A stretch of 64,000 nt of DNA from Algibacter sp. L1A34 (GTDB lineage: Bacteria; Bacteroidota; Bacteroidia; Flavobacteriales; Flavobacteriaceae): assembly GCF_009796805.1 (NCBI RefSeq), contig NZ_CP047029.1, forward strand, positions 2,242,501 through 2,306,500. The letters run 5' to 3'. Numbering within the stretch: position 1 is the first letter of the stretch; the number at the start of each line of letters is the position of its first letter. The position numbers and the translations under genes are program-made. Below are positions 45,019 through 53,565 of this stretch, piece after piece. The notes beneath the pieces were generated by a model. It made no database searches. It saw only the letters and a list, made by a program, of their open reading frames with translations, and had not been told where the DNA came from.

Positions 45019-45103
45019 GGCTATTAGGTTTAACAAAAGTTTAGTTACTTTTTGTAATTTCTTTAAGAAACTAAAACCGTTATTCGTGCTTTAAATTTAA
45101 AGT

Positions 45104-45892
45104 GTGAAACGAAAACTACTTATTTTATTTTTTTTAGCGACTCTTGGTGTCTCTGGTCAAACCATTGAATTATTGGGTAAAGTATCGAGTTTAAGTGATG
45201 TGGAGAACATACATGTTATTAATAGTACGGCTCAAGCTTTTACTATTACCGATAAAAATGGCGAATTTAAAATTCCTGTAAGACTTCATGATACTATTGT
45301 GTTTTCTTCTATTCAGTATAAATTGAAGGAGGTTATTGTAACACACCGAATGCTTGTTAATAAAGCTGTTTTGGTGAAGTTAGATGAGCAAATTAATGAG
45401 CTCGACGAGGTTTTTATTGGTAAAATACTAACGGGCGATTTATTTTCTGATATTAAGAACACGAAAGGCGATAGACCTCTAAATTTTTTCGATGTGGGCA
45501 TTCCTGGATACACCGGAAGAATTGCAACACAAAGCGAACGGCAATTAAGTGAGGCCTCTAGTTTTAACCCAAGTTTAGGTGGCTCTGGCTACGGACTTGG
45601 AGCTTCAGTTGGATTTACGCCCATAATAAACGCTATCACAGGCCGAACAAAAATGCTTAGAAATAGAGTGAAGTTAGATGAGGAACAGTCGCTCATCCTT
45701 AGTATTAAAGGGCGTTTGGGTAAAGACTTTTTTGCATCGAACCCATTGGATGAAGATTTTAGAATGGATTTTTTATATTTCTGCTCCGATGATGCTAATT
45801 TTTTTAAATTCTGTAAAAATCAAACAGATTTTAGAATACTTATTTTTTTAAGAATGAAGTATAAACAATACGTAGCGAACAGAGAAGAGTGA
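45104..45892 (+). CDS. Secreted paralogue with carboxypeptidase-D regulatory-like domain
   Basis: A 262-residue protein starting with GTG at 45104 (no ATG precedes the signal peptide KRKLLILFFLATLGVSG). Its beta-sandwich (IELLGKVSSLSDVENIHVINSTAQAFTITDKNGEFKIPV) resembles the same region of the preceding protein, and both share LDE(V/I)F/IL near residue 105. The C-terminal halves differ: this one has a glycine-rich stretch (NPSLGGSGYGLGASVGF) near residue 150. Tandem duplication followed by divergence is the simplest explanation. Confidence 0.75.
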   Translation: MKRKLLILFFLATLGVSGQTIELLGKVSSLSDVENIHVINSTAQAFTITDKNGEFKIPVRLHDTIVFSSIQYKLKEVIVTHRMLVNKAVLVKLDEQINELDEVFIGKILTGDLFSDIKNTKGDRPLNFFDVGIPGYTGRIATQSERQLSEASSFNPSLGGSGYGLGASVGFTPIINAITGRTKMLRNRVKLDEEQSLILSIKGRLGKDFFASNPLDEDFRMDFLYFCSDDANFFKFCKNQTDFRILIFLRMKYKQYVANREE

Positions 45893-46015
45893 TTTTAAGC
45901 TATAGGTATTATATCAAAAAAAAATGGAATCTGGGTCGAGAAATAAACGACTTATGTTTTTGGAATACTTTTTGAATCTTATAAATAATTACTTTAGCAA
46001 AAAATATATAGATTA

Positions 46016-46519
46016 ATGAATCGTTTTAAAATAGTTTTACTTCTCTCGGTATTTAGTTTTTTTTCATTTACAGGTATGCACAAATACTACATTAGTGTAA
46101 CGCAAATTGAATTTGTTAAAGAAAAACAGTCCGTTCAAATTATTTCTCGTGTTTTTATTGATGATTTAGAAAAAGCATTACGCCATAATTATGATGAAAA
46201 TATCACTTTAGATGAAAATAAGGAGGCCGATTCGATAAATGGTTACATGGAAGAATACATTAATAATAATTTAGTGATTTCTATAAATAAGGAGCCCGCT
46301 CAACTTCAATTTGTTGGTAAAGAATACGATGGAGATATCGTGCGTTTTTATCTTGAAATAATTGATGTTGAAGAGGTTAAAGATTTTGATGTTTCTAATA
46401 AAATGCTTTTTGATGTTTGTACCGATCAGCAAAATATTGTGAAAACTAAAATAAATGCAAAGCAAAAAAGTATTATACTCACAAAAAAAAATGACTCTGC
46501 ACTGTTAAATTTTAATTAA
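46016..46519 (+). CDS. DUF6702-like secreted protein
   Basis: A 167-residue protein with signal peptide (MNRFKIVLLLSVFSFFSFTGM) and the pattern HKYYISVTQIEFVKEKQSVQIISRVFIDDLEKALR, which matches DUF6702 of Bacteroidota. The family has no known function; members are periplasmic or outer-membrane-facing and usually sit next to an M1 metallopeptidase gene, as here. A possible TACTTTAG element (45990-45997) precedes it. Confidence 0.75.
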   Translation: MNRFKIVLLLSVFSFFSFTGMHKYYISVTQIEFVKEKQSVQIISRVFIDDLEKALRHNYDENITLDENKEADSINGYMEEYINNNLVISINKEPAQLQFVGKEYDGDIVRFYLEIIDVEEVKDFDVSNKMLFDVCTDQQNIVKTKINAKQKSIILTKKNDSALLNFN

Positions 46520-46629
46520 TTTACTGTTAATTTACTTCTAGATTTATTATTTTCGACCGTTTTTAGTTACTAAAAGTTAACTCTTTATAGCTGAAACTCG
46601 AAAATTTGTTAAATTTATTTACAGCTAAA

Positions 46630-48888
46630 ATGAGAATCCTAAAGTATTGTTTCCTATCAATCATTTTTATTTCTACTAGTCTTTTTGCCCAAGAATCTTC
46701 AAAATCTAAACCACAAGGTCATACCGATCAAAATAAGTTTAGGCAAATGAAGGATGTATTGGCAACTCCAAATGAAACTAGAACAGCCTCTGGTGCGCCA
46801 GGCTACAAGTACACCCAACAACAAGTTGATTATGTAATGGATATTCGTTTAGACGAAAACACTAGTCAGATTTTTGGTGACGAAAAAATAACGTATCACA
46901 ACAATTCAACAGATCATTTACAATATTTATGGATCCAACTCGATCAAAACATGCGAGCTCAAGATTCAAAAACACCAGATGTAAAAAAAGAAAGTTTTAA
47001 AGCACCTTTTAATGGAGCCAAATCTTTTACCAAAGCAAACTTAAAGAAAAACTTTGATGGTGGGTTTAATATACAATATGTAAAGAATGAGAACGGATCT
47101 GATTTGTCTTATACGATAAATCAAACCATGATGCGTATCAATCTTGCAAAACCATTAGCGCCAGGCGAGGAGTTTAAATTTCAAATTAAATGGTGGTATA
47201 ATGTAAATAATCACGTTAAAGATGGCGGCCGTTCTGGTTACGAAGCATTTCCTGATGGAAACAATACATATGTTATTGCTCAGTTTTTTCCAAGATTATG
47301 TGTTTATAATAATGTTGAAGGTTGGCAAAACATGCAATTTTGGGGCAGAAGTGAATTTGCTTTAGAATTTGGAAATTACGATGTAAAGCTTACTGTTCCT
47401 GCAGATCATAAAATGGAAGCAACTGGCGAATTACAAAACCCGAAAGATGTTTTAACTAAAGAACAAATTAATCGTTTTGAGCAGGCTAAGAAATCGTTTA
47501 AAGACCCTGTGTTTATTGTAACGCAAGCCGAAGCTGAACAAGCAGAAAAACAACGTAGTACAGAATTAAAGACTTGGCATTTTAAAGCAGATAGAGTTAG
47601 AGATTTTGCTTTTGCAACCTCTAGAAAATTTCTTTGGGATGCTATGGCTGTAGATATTAATGGGCGTTCTGTAATGGCTATTTCTTTATATTCTAAAGAA
47701 GGAAACCCATTATGGGAAGAGCTTTCAACTCGTGTTGTGGCTAATACTTTAGAGGAATATTCTAAATTAACTTTCGATTATCCTTATAACAAAGCGGTTT
47801 CTGTACATGCAGAAATGGGAATGGAATACCCAATGATTTGTTTTAATTATGGGCGTCCAAATCCTGACGGAACGTATTCTGAAAGATTGAAGCGCGGAAT
47901 GATTGGTGTTATTACACACGAAGTTGGGCATAACTTTTTCCCAATGATTGTAAATAGTGATGAGCGCCAATGGACTTGGATGGATGAGGGGTTAAACTCG
48001 TTTGTAGAAACATTAGCCGAACTTGATTTCGATCCAAATTATATTACTGGAAACTTACCAGAAGATCTAGTGCCTTACATGGGAGGCGATCAAAGTAATA
48101 TTTCTCCAATTATGTCGCAAGGTGATTATGTACATCAATTTGGTCCAAATGCTTATGCAAAACCAGCAGCAGGACTTTATATGTTACGTCAAACCATTAT
48201 GGGACCCGAATTATTCGATTATGCATTTAGAACCTATTCGCAACGTTGGATGTTTAAGCACCCAACTCCAGCAGATTTCTTTAGATCTATGGAAGATGCC
48301 TCTGCCATGGACTTAGATTGGTTTTGGAGAGGTTGGTTTTATACTACAGATTATACAGATATAGGTGTTAAAGATGTTAAGCAATTTTATTTAACAGATA
48401 AGCCTACGGAAAAGGCTAAGGAGAATGCTAAGCGTTATAACATGAATCTTAATGATTATAAAGGTAAATTAATTTATTATGCTGAAGCTGAAAATGGTGT
48501 TATACCAAAAGATGCTAAAAGTGCACAAGATTTCCCAGAACTTAATGCTTATTTAGGGTCTTTATCTTCAGAAGAAAAAGCACAGTTAAAAGAAGCGCCA
48601 AAATATTTTTACGAAGTTACTTTTGAAAAGCCAGGTGGGTTGGTAATGCCTATTATTTTAGAAATGACTTATGAAGATGGTACTAAAGAAAGAAAAACAT
48701 ATCCAGCAGAAATATGGAGATACAATGAGTTTGAAGTCTCTAAAGTATTTAAAACTGAAAAAGCAATAACTAGTTTTGTTATTGATCCAGATTTAGAAAC
48801 TGCGGATGTTGATACATCTAACAATTCTTGGCCTAAAAAGACTGATAACGATGCGTTTAGTAAGTTTAAACAAAAAGTAAAGGGCTGA
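46630..48888 (+). CDS. M1 family zinc metallopeptidase, secreted
   Basis: A 752-residue gluzincin. The signal peptide runs MRILKYCFLSIIFISTSLFAQ. The N-terminal beta domain (about 60-300) precedes the catalytic domain with HEVGH (430-434) and E453, which is the HEXXH-x18-E zinc site; the exopeptidase motif is GMEYPM instead of GAMEN, as in many Bacteroidota M1 relatives whose cleavage specificity is unknown. The ATG at 46630 is chosen over a TTG at 46606, because the signal peptide begins there. A strong terminator follows. Confidence 0.92.
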   Translation: MRILKYCFLSIIFISTSLFAQESSKSKPQGHTDQNKFRQMKDVLATPNETRTASGAPGYKYTQQQVDYVMDIRLDENTSQIFGDEKITYHNNSTDHLQYLWIQLDQNMRAQDSKTPDVKKESFKAPFNGAKSFTKANLKKNFDGGFNIQYVKNENGSDLSYTINQTMMRINLAKPLAPGEEFKFQIKWWYNVNNHVKDGGRSGYEAFPDGNNTYVIAQFFPRLCVYNNVEGWQNMQFWGRSEFALEFGNYDVKLTVPADHKMEATGELQNPKDVLTKEQINRFEQAKKSFKDPVFIVTQAEAEQAEKQRSTELKTWHFKADRVRDFAFATSRKFLWDAMAVDINGRSVMAISLYSKEGNPLWEELSTRVVANTLEEYSKLTFDYPYNKAVSVHAEMGMEYPMICFNYGRPNPDGTYSERLKRGMIGVITHEVGHNFFPMIVNSDERQWTWMDEGLNSFVETLAELDFDPNYITGNLPEDLVPYMGGDQSNISPIMSQGDYVHQFGPNAYAKPAAGLYMLRQTIMGPELFDYAFRTYSQRWMFKHPTPADFFRSMEDASAMDLDWFWRGWFYTTDYTDIGVKDVKQFYLTDKPTEKAKENAKRYNMNLNDYKGKLIYYAEAENGVIPKDAKSAQDFPELNAYLGSLSSEEKAQLKEAPKYFYEVTFEKPGGLVMPIILEMTYEDGTKERKTYPAEIWRYNEFEVSKVFKTEKAITSFVIDPDLETADVDTSNNSWPKKTDNDAFSKFKQKVKG

Positions 48889-48914
48889 TTGATAGCAATG
48901 AAATTCTTTACTAT

Positions 48915-48942
48915 AGCCGACTTGAAAAAGTCGGCTTTTTTT
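48915..48942 (+). terminator. Rho-independent terminator after the M1 peptidase gene
   Basis: AGCCGACTT (48915-48923) and AAGTCGGCT (48928-48936) form a 9-bp stem over a GAAA tetraloop, followed by seven T. It is a textbook terminator. Confidence 0.9.
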
Positions 48943-49001
48943 ATACTTTAAATTTTGCGTTAAACAAATTAAAAATTCTTTAATCTAATAAAACAAGTTA
49001 C

Positions 49002-49009
49002 TATATTTG
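49002..49009 (+). promoter_or_regulatory. Possible -7 element directly before tatA
   Basis: TATATTTG fits TAnnTTTG and ends four bases before the GTG start codon of tatA, so the transcript would be leaderless. No TTG is seen about 20 bases upstream. Confidence 0.35.
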
Positions 49010-49013
49010 TAAC

Positions 49014-49301
49014 GTGATACAACTAGCAACATTTTTATTTATAAGCGGAGCAGAAATAGGTTTCATTCTATTTATAGTAGTGATGGTTTTTGGTGCCGAT
49101 AAAATACCCGAAATAGCCCGAGGTTTAGGGAAAGGTATGCGTACTCTAAAAGATGCAACCAATGATATTAAACACGAAATAACTAAAACTGCTGAAAAGA
49201 GTGGTATTGATACTAGTGTAACCGGTGATATTAAAAAGCAACTCGATCAAGTTAAAGACGATATCGAAGATTTTGCTGGTTCTGTTAAACGAAAATTATA
49301 A
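49014..49301 (+). CDS. tatA: Twin-arginine translocase subunit TatA/TatE
   Basis: A 95-residue membrane protein of the Sec-independent export pathway for folded proteins. One transmembrane helix (about 13-30, AEIGFILFIVVMVFG) is followed by an amphipathic hinge (IARGLGKGMRTLKDATND) and a charged C-terminal tail. The start is GTG at 49014: no ATG exists before the helix, and the next in-frame start lies inside the membrane segment. No tatC is adjacent. It ends 2 bases before the convergent DUF2490 stop. Confidence 0.85.
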   Translation: MIQLATFLFISGAEIGFILFIVVMVFGADKIPEIARGLGKGMRTLKDATNDIKHEITKTAEKSGIDTSVTGDIKKQLDQVKDDIEDFAGSVKRKL

Positions 49302-49303
49302 GG

Positions 49304-49981
49304 TTACTTTGTCTTTTTTCGTAAATCGGTTTTAATAAATAAACCGAGTTGTAATCTGTTAAAATTCGATTTGTTTATTTCATGATTTAAATAACCCAGT
49401 TGGATATTATTTGTTTTTGAAATATTAAACCCTAACGCCGCATAAAATCTATTTTCTGTAAATACTTCATCTTTAAGATTAGCAAAAACTTCATTTTTTA
49501 CATTTAGAAATAGCGTCTTGTTTAAATTAATTTTAGTGCCTAAGCGGTATCTTAGCCTGTGTAATGTAGTGTGGGTATGTTTATAGTTTAGAAAACGATG
49601 TTCTAATCTTAGTCTATGAAATAGAGGGATTTTAAAAGTGTCTTGCTTGTAGCTAAGTTGTTCGTAAGGTCTGTTTTCATATAAATGACTTTCACCCGAA
49701 ATAGTGTAGCTTCTATCAATATCTACATAGCAATATGATATGGTTAACGTTGTTTTTTTGTTTAAATAATAATTAGCTCCTAAGTAATAAAATAAGAGGT
49801 TCATATTATCGAATACTTCGAATGTACGAAACTCAGTTCCGGTTTTAATACTCCATTTGTCTGCAACTCTATGTGTAGCGTCAAACATATACCAAGCTCC
49901 TAATTTATCTTCTGGCGATGATTGAGAATAACTGTTAGAGATGAAAAGAATAAGCACTAATGTAGTTAATAAGTACTTCAT
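49304..49981 (-). CDS. DUF2490 outer-membrane beta-barrel protein
   Basis: A 225-residue protein with signal peptide MKYLLTTLVLILFISNSYSQ, followed by alternating hydrophobic beta strands (EFRTFEVFDNMNLLFYYLG, RLRLEHRFLNYKHTHTTLHRL) and an aromatic C-terminal strand. This matches DUF2490 of Bacteroidota, presumed outer-membrane barrels without known function. It is transcribed after pckA on the same strand but separated by a terminator. Confidence 0.85.
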   Translation of the reverse strand: MKYLLTTLVLILFISNSYSQSSPEDKLGAWYMFDATHRVADKWSIKTGTEFRTFEVFDNMNLLFYYLGANYYLNKKTTLTISYCYVDIDRSYTISGESHLYENRPYEQLSYKQDTFKIPLFHRLRLEHRFLNYKHTHTTLHRLRYRLGTKINLNKTLFLNVKNEVFANLKDEVFTENRFYAALGFNISKTNNIQLGYLNHEINKSNFNRLQLGLFIKTDLRKKTK

Positions 49982-50071
49982 GATTTGTTATTTTAGGTAG
50001 GTAATACGGTTAGGGATATTGGGTAATTATTTATGACTATAAATACCTATTTAGAAAAGTTATTAAAATAC

Positions 50072-50099
50072 AAAAGGAGCTCTGTTATGAGCTCCTTTT
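50072..50099 (-). terminator. Rho-independent terminator after pckA
   Basis: A perfect 11-bp stem (AAAAGGAGCTC with GAGCTCCTTTT) around a TGTTAT loop. Minus-strand pckA ends 21 bases before it; the T-rich arm serves as the run. Confidence 0.75.
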
Positions 50100-50120
50100 A
50101 TTGCTATTAAGAATTCTTAA

Positions 50121-51734
50121 TTAAAAGCTTTCGTGTAAGTGATGGTGTTCATCAATTAGTGGTCCACCTTCAATAATTTGCTCTGAAGCTTGTGCTGAGA
50201 ATTTTTCAAAATTCAAGTGGAATGAGTGAGCTAATTGAATTGCTTTCCCTACATAATCACCTTTTTTCAACCAAGTATTCATTGGGTCTAAAATTTCTGT
50301 TGGTACACCTGGACAGTATTTAGGCATGTGTAATCCGAAAATAAAGTTTTGATCGTAATCAACACCTTCTAACTCTCCGTTTAGAATGGCTGTAATCATT
50401 GCTCTTGTATATTTTAATTTTATACGAGATCCTACACCGTAAGGTCCTGCACTCCATCCTGTGTTTATTAACCAAACATTTACACCAGCTTCAGTCATTT
50501 TTTTACTTAACATTTCACCGTAAACTGTTGGGTGTAATGGCATAAATGGTTCTCCAAAACAAGCAGAGAAAGATGGTACTGGTTCTGTAATTCCAGCTTC
50601 TGTTCCTGCAACTTTAGCAGTATAACCAGAGATAAAGTGGTAAGCAGCTTGGCCAGGAGTTAATTTAGATACTGGAGGTAATACACCAAAAGCATCACAA
50701 GTTAAAAAGAAAATATTTTTTGGGTTGTTTGCGTAAAGTGTTTCTTGGATATTATCGATATGATAAATAGGGTAACTTACACGTGTATTTTGAGTAATGC
50801 TACTATCTAAATAATCTGGTTGTCCGTCTTCTTTAATTAAAATGTTTTCAAGTAAAGCACCTGGTTTAACAGCTCTAAAGATGTCTGGTTCTTTTTCTTC
50901 AGATAAATCGATAACTTTTGCATAACATCCACCTTCAAAGTTGAAAATTGTGTTATCTGCAGTCCAACCGTGTTCATCATCACCAATTAATTTTCTTTCT
51001 GGATCTGCTGAAAGTGTTGTTTTTCCTGTTCCTGATAATCCGAAGAAAATAGCAGTATCACCTTTTTTACCTACGTTAGCAGAGCAGTGCATTGGTAATA
51101 CATTTTTTTCTACTGGTAAAACCATGTTTAAAGCAGAGAAGATACCTTTTTTAATTTCTCCTGTATAAGCAGATCCACCAATTAAAGCTATTTTTTTAGT
51201 AAAGTTTATAATTGAGAAGTTCCCTTGACGGATACCGTATGCTTTTGGATCTGGACATTCATAACCAGGAGCACAAAGTACTAACCAATCTTCGCTAAAG
51301 TTTTCTAATTCGCTAGGACTAGGACGTAAAAACATATTGAAAACAAACATGCTTGACCAAGAATATTCAGTTATTGTTCTAATATTTGTTCTATATTCTG
51401 GTTCTGCACATACATAACCATCTCTTGCGTATATTTCTTTTCCAGAAAGGTATTTTGTAACTTCTTTTTCTAATTTATCAAAATTCTCTGGAGATACAGC
51501 TTTATTTGTTTTTCCCCACCAAACTCTTTCAGCAGTATAGTCATCTTTTACAATAAAACGATCTTGAGGAGAACGTCCTGTAAATTTACCTGTATTAACT
51601 ACTAAAGTTCCGTTTGCAGTTTCTTTACCTTGACCAGCATCAACTGTTATTTTTTGAAGTACTTCTGGAGATAAATTCCAGTTTACTTTTGCATTTTCAA
51701 TACCGTACTGTTTTAAATCAGGATTTGTTTTCAT
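50121..51734 (-). CDS. pckA: Phosphoenolpyruvate carboxykinase (ATP)
   Basis: A 537-residue cytoplasmic enzyme that converts oxaloacetate and ATP to PEP and CO2, first committed step of gluconeogenesis. The kinase-1-type P-loop GLSGTGKTT (232-240), the metal-site SADPERKLIGDDEHGW, and the substrate-binding FTGRSPQDRF (51-60) are diagnostic of the ATP-dependent type. The length matches the family. The gene stands alone, divergent from bshB1. A perfect dyad at 51965-51980 in its upstream region resembles one near the crp-like gene. Confidence 0.97.
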   Translation of the reverse strand: MKTNPDLKQYGIENAKVNWNLSPEVLQKITVDAGQGKETANGTLVVNTGKFTGRSPQDRFIVKDDYTAERVWWGKTNKAVSPENFDKLEKEVTKYLSGKEIYARDGYVCAEPEYRTNIRTITEYSWSSMFVFNMFLRPSPSELENFSEDWLVLCAPGYECPDPKAYGIRQGNFSIINFTKKIALIGGSAYTGEIKKGIFSALNMVLPVEKNVLPMHCSANVGKKGDTAIFFGLSGTGKTTLSADPERKLIGDDEHGWTADNTIFNFEGGCYAKVIDLSEEKEPDIFRAVKPGALLENILIKEDGQPDYLDSSITQNTRVSYPIYHIDNIQETLYANNPKNIFFLTCDAFGVLPPVSKLTPGQAAYHFISGYTAKVAGTEAGITEPVPSFSACFGEPFMPLHPTVYGEMLSKKMTEAGVNVWLINTGWSAGPYGVGSRIKLKYTRAMITAILNGELEGVDYDQNFIFGLHMPKYCPGVPTEILDPMNTWLKKGDYVGKAIQLAHSFHLNFEKFSAQASEQIIEGGPLIDEHHHLHESF

Positions 51735-51964
51735 GTCTTCTGTTGTTTTTAATTTACTTAATTTAAAATTTTTAATAATATTTATTATTTTATTATGGCC
51801 ATGTTATTGGCACTCGTATTTATGTTGTTGAATCCACTTAGAGTTAATGTTGTTAAAATGAAAAAGATTAAGTGAATCATAATTTATAATTGTTTGTTAG
51901 TTTAGCACTTTAAATGTTGTGTTTTTATTATATGGTAAAATTACAGTAGAACTAGAAAAGTAAT

Positions 51965-51980
51965 TATGACGAAAGTCATA
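51965..51980. promoter_or_regulatory. Perfect dyad TATGAC-N4-GTCATA, possible Crp/Fnr-type operator
   Basis: TATGAC (51965-51970) and GTCATA (51975-51980) flank GAAA. A competing hairpin CGAAAG/CTTTCG (51970-51986) overlaps it. It lies 231 bases upstream of pckA and 174 bases upstream of bshB1, so either gene could be the target. The imperfect relative at 1145-1160 is the only other copy noticed. Confidence 0.35.
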
Positions 51981-52013
51981 CTTTCGATTTACAAGCTATT
52001 TTTTCATTATTAT

Positions 52014-52021
52014 TATATTTG
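52014..52021 (+). promoter_or_regulatory. Possible -7 element for bshB1
   Basis: TATATTTG fits TAnnTTTG. Predicted start near 52026 gives a leader of about 128 bases. No clear -33 TTG. Confidence 0.3.
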
Positions 52022-52153
52022 CACCTTATTAAGTGTAAAAAATATTTACGAATACGTTTGCGTTATTAAGAGTATTGCGATATTTAAGATTTTTCGTAAG
52101 GTATTATGATTATGCATGTTGAAAAGTTATTTAAAAATTAAAAAGAAGTAGAA

Positions 52154-52873
52154 ATGAAATTAGATATTCTAGCCATTGGAGCACATCCAGATGATGTGGA
52201 GTTAGGTTGTGGTGGTACTATTGCAAAAGAAATTGAAAACGGTAAGAAGGTTGGTATTGTAGATTTAACGCAAGGAGAATTAGGAACACGAGGTACTGCA
52301 GAAACGAGGTTTGAAGAAGCAAGTGAGGCAGCAAAAATACTTGGTATTGCAGTTCGTGAGAATTTAGGCTTTGCCGATGGTTTCTTTATTAATAATAAGG
52401 AACATCAATTAGAGGTTATAAAAATGATACGTAAGTATCAACCAGAAATTATACTCTGTAATGCAATTGATGATCGACATATTGATCATGGAAAAGGGAG
52501 TAAGTTAGTAAGTGATGCTTGCTTTTTAAGCGGACTTATTAAAATAGAAACAGTAGATGATAAAGGAGAGCTTCAGGCGCCATGGAGACCAAAGCAAGTA
52601 TATCATTATATACAATGGAAAAACCTTGAGCCCGACTTTGTAGTAGACATCTCTACTGTAATCGATAAAAAAATGGAATCGGTGTTAGCATATAAAACAC
52701 AGTTTTACGATCCAGACAGCAAAGCACCTGTAACACCAATATCTAGTAAAAACTTCACGGATAGCGTAGTTTATCGTGCACAAGACTTAGGGCGATTGGT
52801 AGGTGTAAGATATGCCGAAGGTTTTAATGTGGAACGTTTGCCTGTGGTTGGTAGTTTGTTCGATTTAAAGTAG
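52154..52873 (+). CDS. bshB1: Bacillithiol biosynthesis deacetylase BshB1
   Basis: A 239-residue zinc-dependent deacetylase of the LmbE family that removes the acetyl group from N-acetylglucosaminyl-malate in bacillithiol synthesis. The zinc motif is AHPDDVELGCGG (H11, D13, D14) with the third ligand in RHIDH (H109/H112). The closeness to BshB1 instead of other LmbE proteins is supported by AIGAHPDDVELG, LTQGELGTRG and LVGVRYAEGF. Bacillithiol is the low-molecular-weight thiol in Flavobacteriia and Firmicutes. It is divergent from pckA and followed by tRNA-His. Confidence 0.93.
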   Translation: MKLDILAIGAHPDDVELGCGGTIAKEIENGKKVGIVDLTQGELGTRGTAETRFEEASEAAKILGIAVRENLGFADGFFINNKEHQLEVIKMIRKYQPEIILCNAIDDRHIDHGKGSKLVSDACFLSGLIKIETVDDKGELQAPWRPKQVYHYIQWKNLEPDFVVDISTVIDKKMESVLAYKTQFYDPDSKAPVTPISSKNFTDSVVYRAQDLGRLVGVRYAEGFNVERLPVVGSLFDLK

Positions 52874-52928
52874 TTACAACAGTGGAATAAAATATTTTTA
52901 AATTTTTGAATAAAATGTTTAAAAAGTC

Positions 52929-52960
52929 TTTGTAGATAACGTTGAAATATTCTACATTTG
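52929..52960 (+). promoter_or_regulatory. Promoter of tRNA-His
   Basis: TTTG (52929-52932), a 20-base spacer and TACATTTG (52953-52960) match the Bacteroidota promoter exactly. Predicted start is near 52965, about 25 bases before the mature tRNA 5' end. Confidence 0.75.
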
Positions 52961-52989
52961 CACACGCATTACAAAATGCAAGTTACATG

Positions 52990-53063
52990 GTGGTTGTAGC
53001 TCAGTTGGTTAGAGCATTGGTTTGTGGTACCAAGGGTCGCCGGTTCGAATCCGGTCTTCCACC
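52990..53063 (+). tRNA. tRNA-His (GTG)
   Basis: A 74-nt cloverleaf: acceptor GTGGTTG, D-arm with AGTTGGTTA loop, anticodon stem TTGGT/ACCAA with anticodon GTG, T-arm GCCGG-TTCGAAT-CCGGT. A G at 52989 supplies the -1 residue typical of tRNA-His, paired with C73. CCA is not encoded. The 3' strand of the acceptor (CTTCCAC) leaves U-U mismatches at pairs 5-68 and 6-67. Confidence 0.93.
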
Positions 53064-53071
53064 CAAAAAGT

Positions 53072-53104
53072 AAAAGCCTTTCAAGAAATTGAAAGGCTTT
53101 TTTT
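53072..53104 (+). terminator. Rho-independent terminator after tRNA-His
   Basis: AAAAGCCTTTCAA and TTGAAAGGCTTTT form a 13-bp stem with a GAAA tetraloop (53085-53088), ending in T. It also faces the convergent UPF0158 gene and could act on both strands. Confidence 0.88.
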
Positions 53105-53137
53105 GTGGATGTAAGTTAAGATTAGTCTATCTATTGT

Positions 53138-53539
53138 TTATTCCTCATTTAATTGAAACGCAACATGTTTTTCAGTTTCAGTTTGCTTAAAGCTAAACCA
53201 CGGCGCTCTAAACTCAGAAGTTTCAACTAAATACTTGAAATTTTGAAAAGGTTTGCTGTTGCGCAACGCACGCTCTAGCTCTTGTTTTAATGTGTTCTCA
53301 GGGAGTTGTTGTGTAAATAATTCCATTATTTTGAAAGATTCAGAACTCTCTAGAGGTCTAATTTCTGTAAAATCTTCTTCTGTAGGCGCTTTAAATTCGT
53401 CATCATCAAAATCATCAAAACCATCCAGAAAATTTGGAATTGCTATTACTTCTTTAGTTTTAAAGTTATAATAGCAGGTACAGCCGCAGTTTAAGTCTTC
53501 TGCTATTTCTTTAATTATGGATTTATCTATGGTAGCCAA
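53138..53539 (-). CDS. UPF0158 family protein
   Basis: A 133-residue acidic soluble protein of UPF0158, function unknown. It has GCTCYYNFKTKEVIAIP near the N-terminus and a run of aspartates (GFDDFDDDEF, about 40-49). The start is TTG at 53539 since no ATG occurs before the family region; upstream codons are unlikely. It is convergent with tRNA-His and follows the M28 peptidase gene on the same strand. Confidence 0.75.
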   Translation of the reverse strand: MATIDKSIIKEIAEDLNCGCTCYYNFKTKEVIAIPNFLDGFDDFDDDEFKAPTEEDFTEIRPLESSESFKIMELFTQQLPENTLKQELERALRNSKPFQNFKYLVETSEFRAPWFSFKQTETEKHVAFQLNEE

Positions 53540-53565
53540 TTTTCAATTTTTTTATCAGGTTCTTA

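Larger units (their letters stand above)
51735..52153. other. Divergent promoter region between pckA and bshB1
   Basis: 419 bases without a clear gene. It contains a perfect dyad (51965-51980), a TATATTTG element facing bshB1 (52014-52021), and a short hydrophobic frame (51795-51875, 26 codons) without support. No terminator was seen. Confidence 0.5.

Noticed and set aside
46606-46629. TTG start for the M1 peptidase
   Set aside because: The signal peptide begins at the ATG at 46630.
51795-51875. 26-codon hydrophobic frame between pckA and bshB1
   Set aside because: No initiation signal or homology; compatible with chance in AT-rich DNA.
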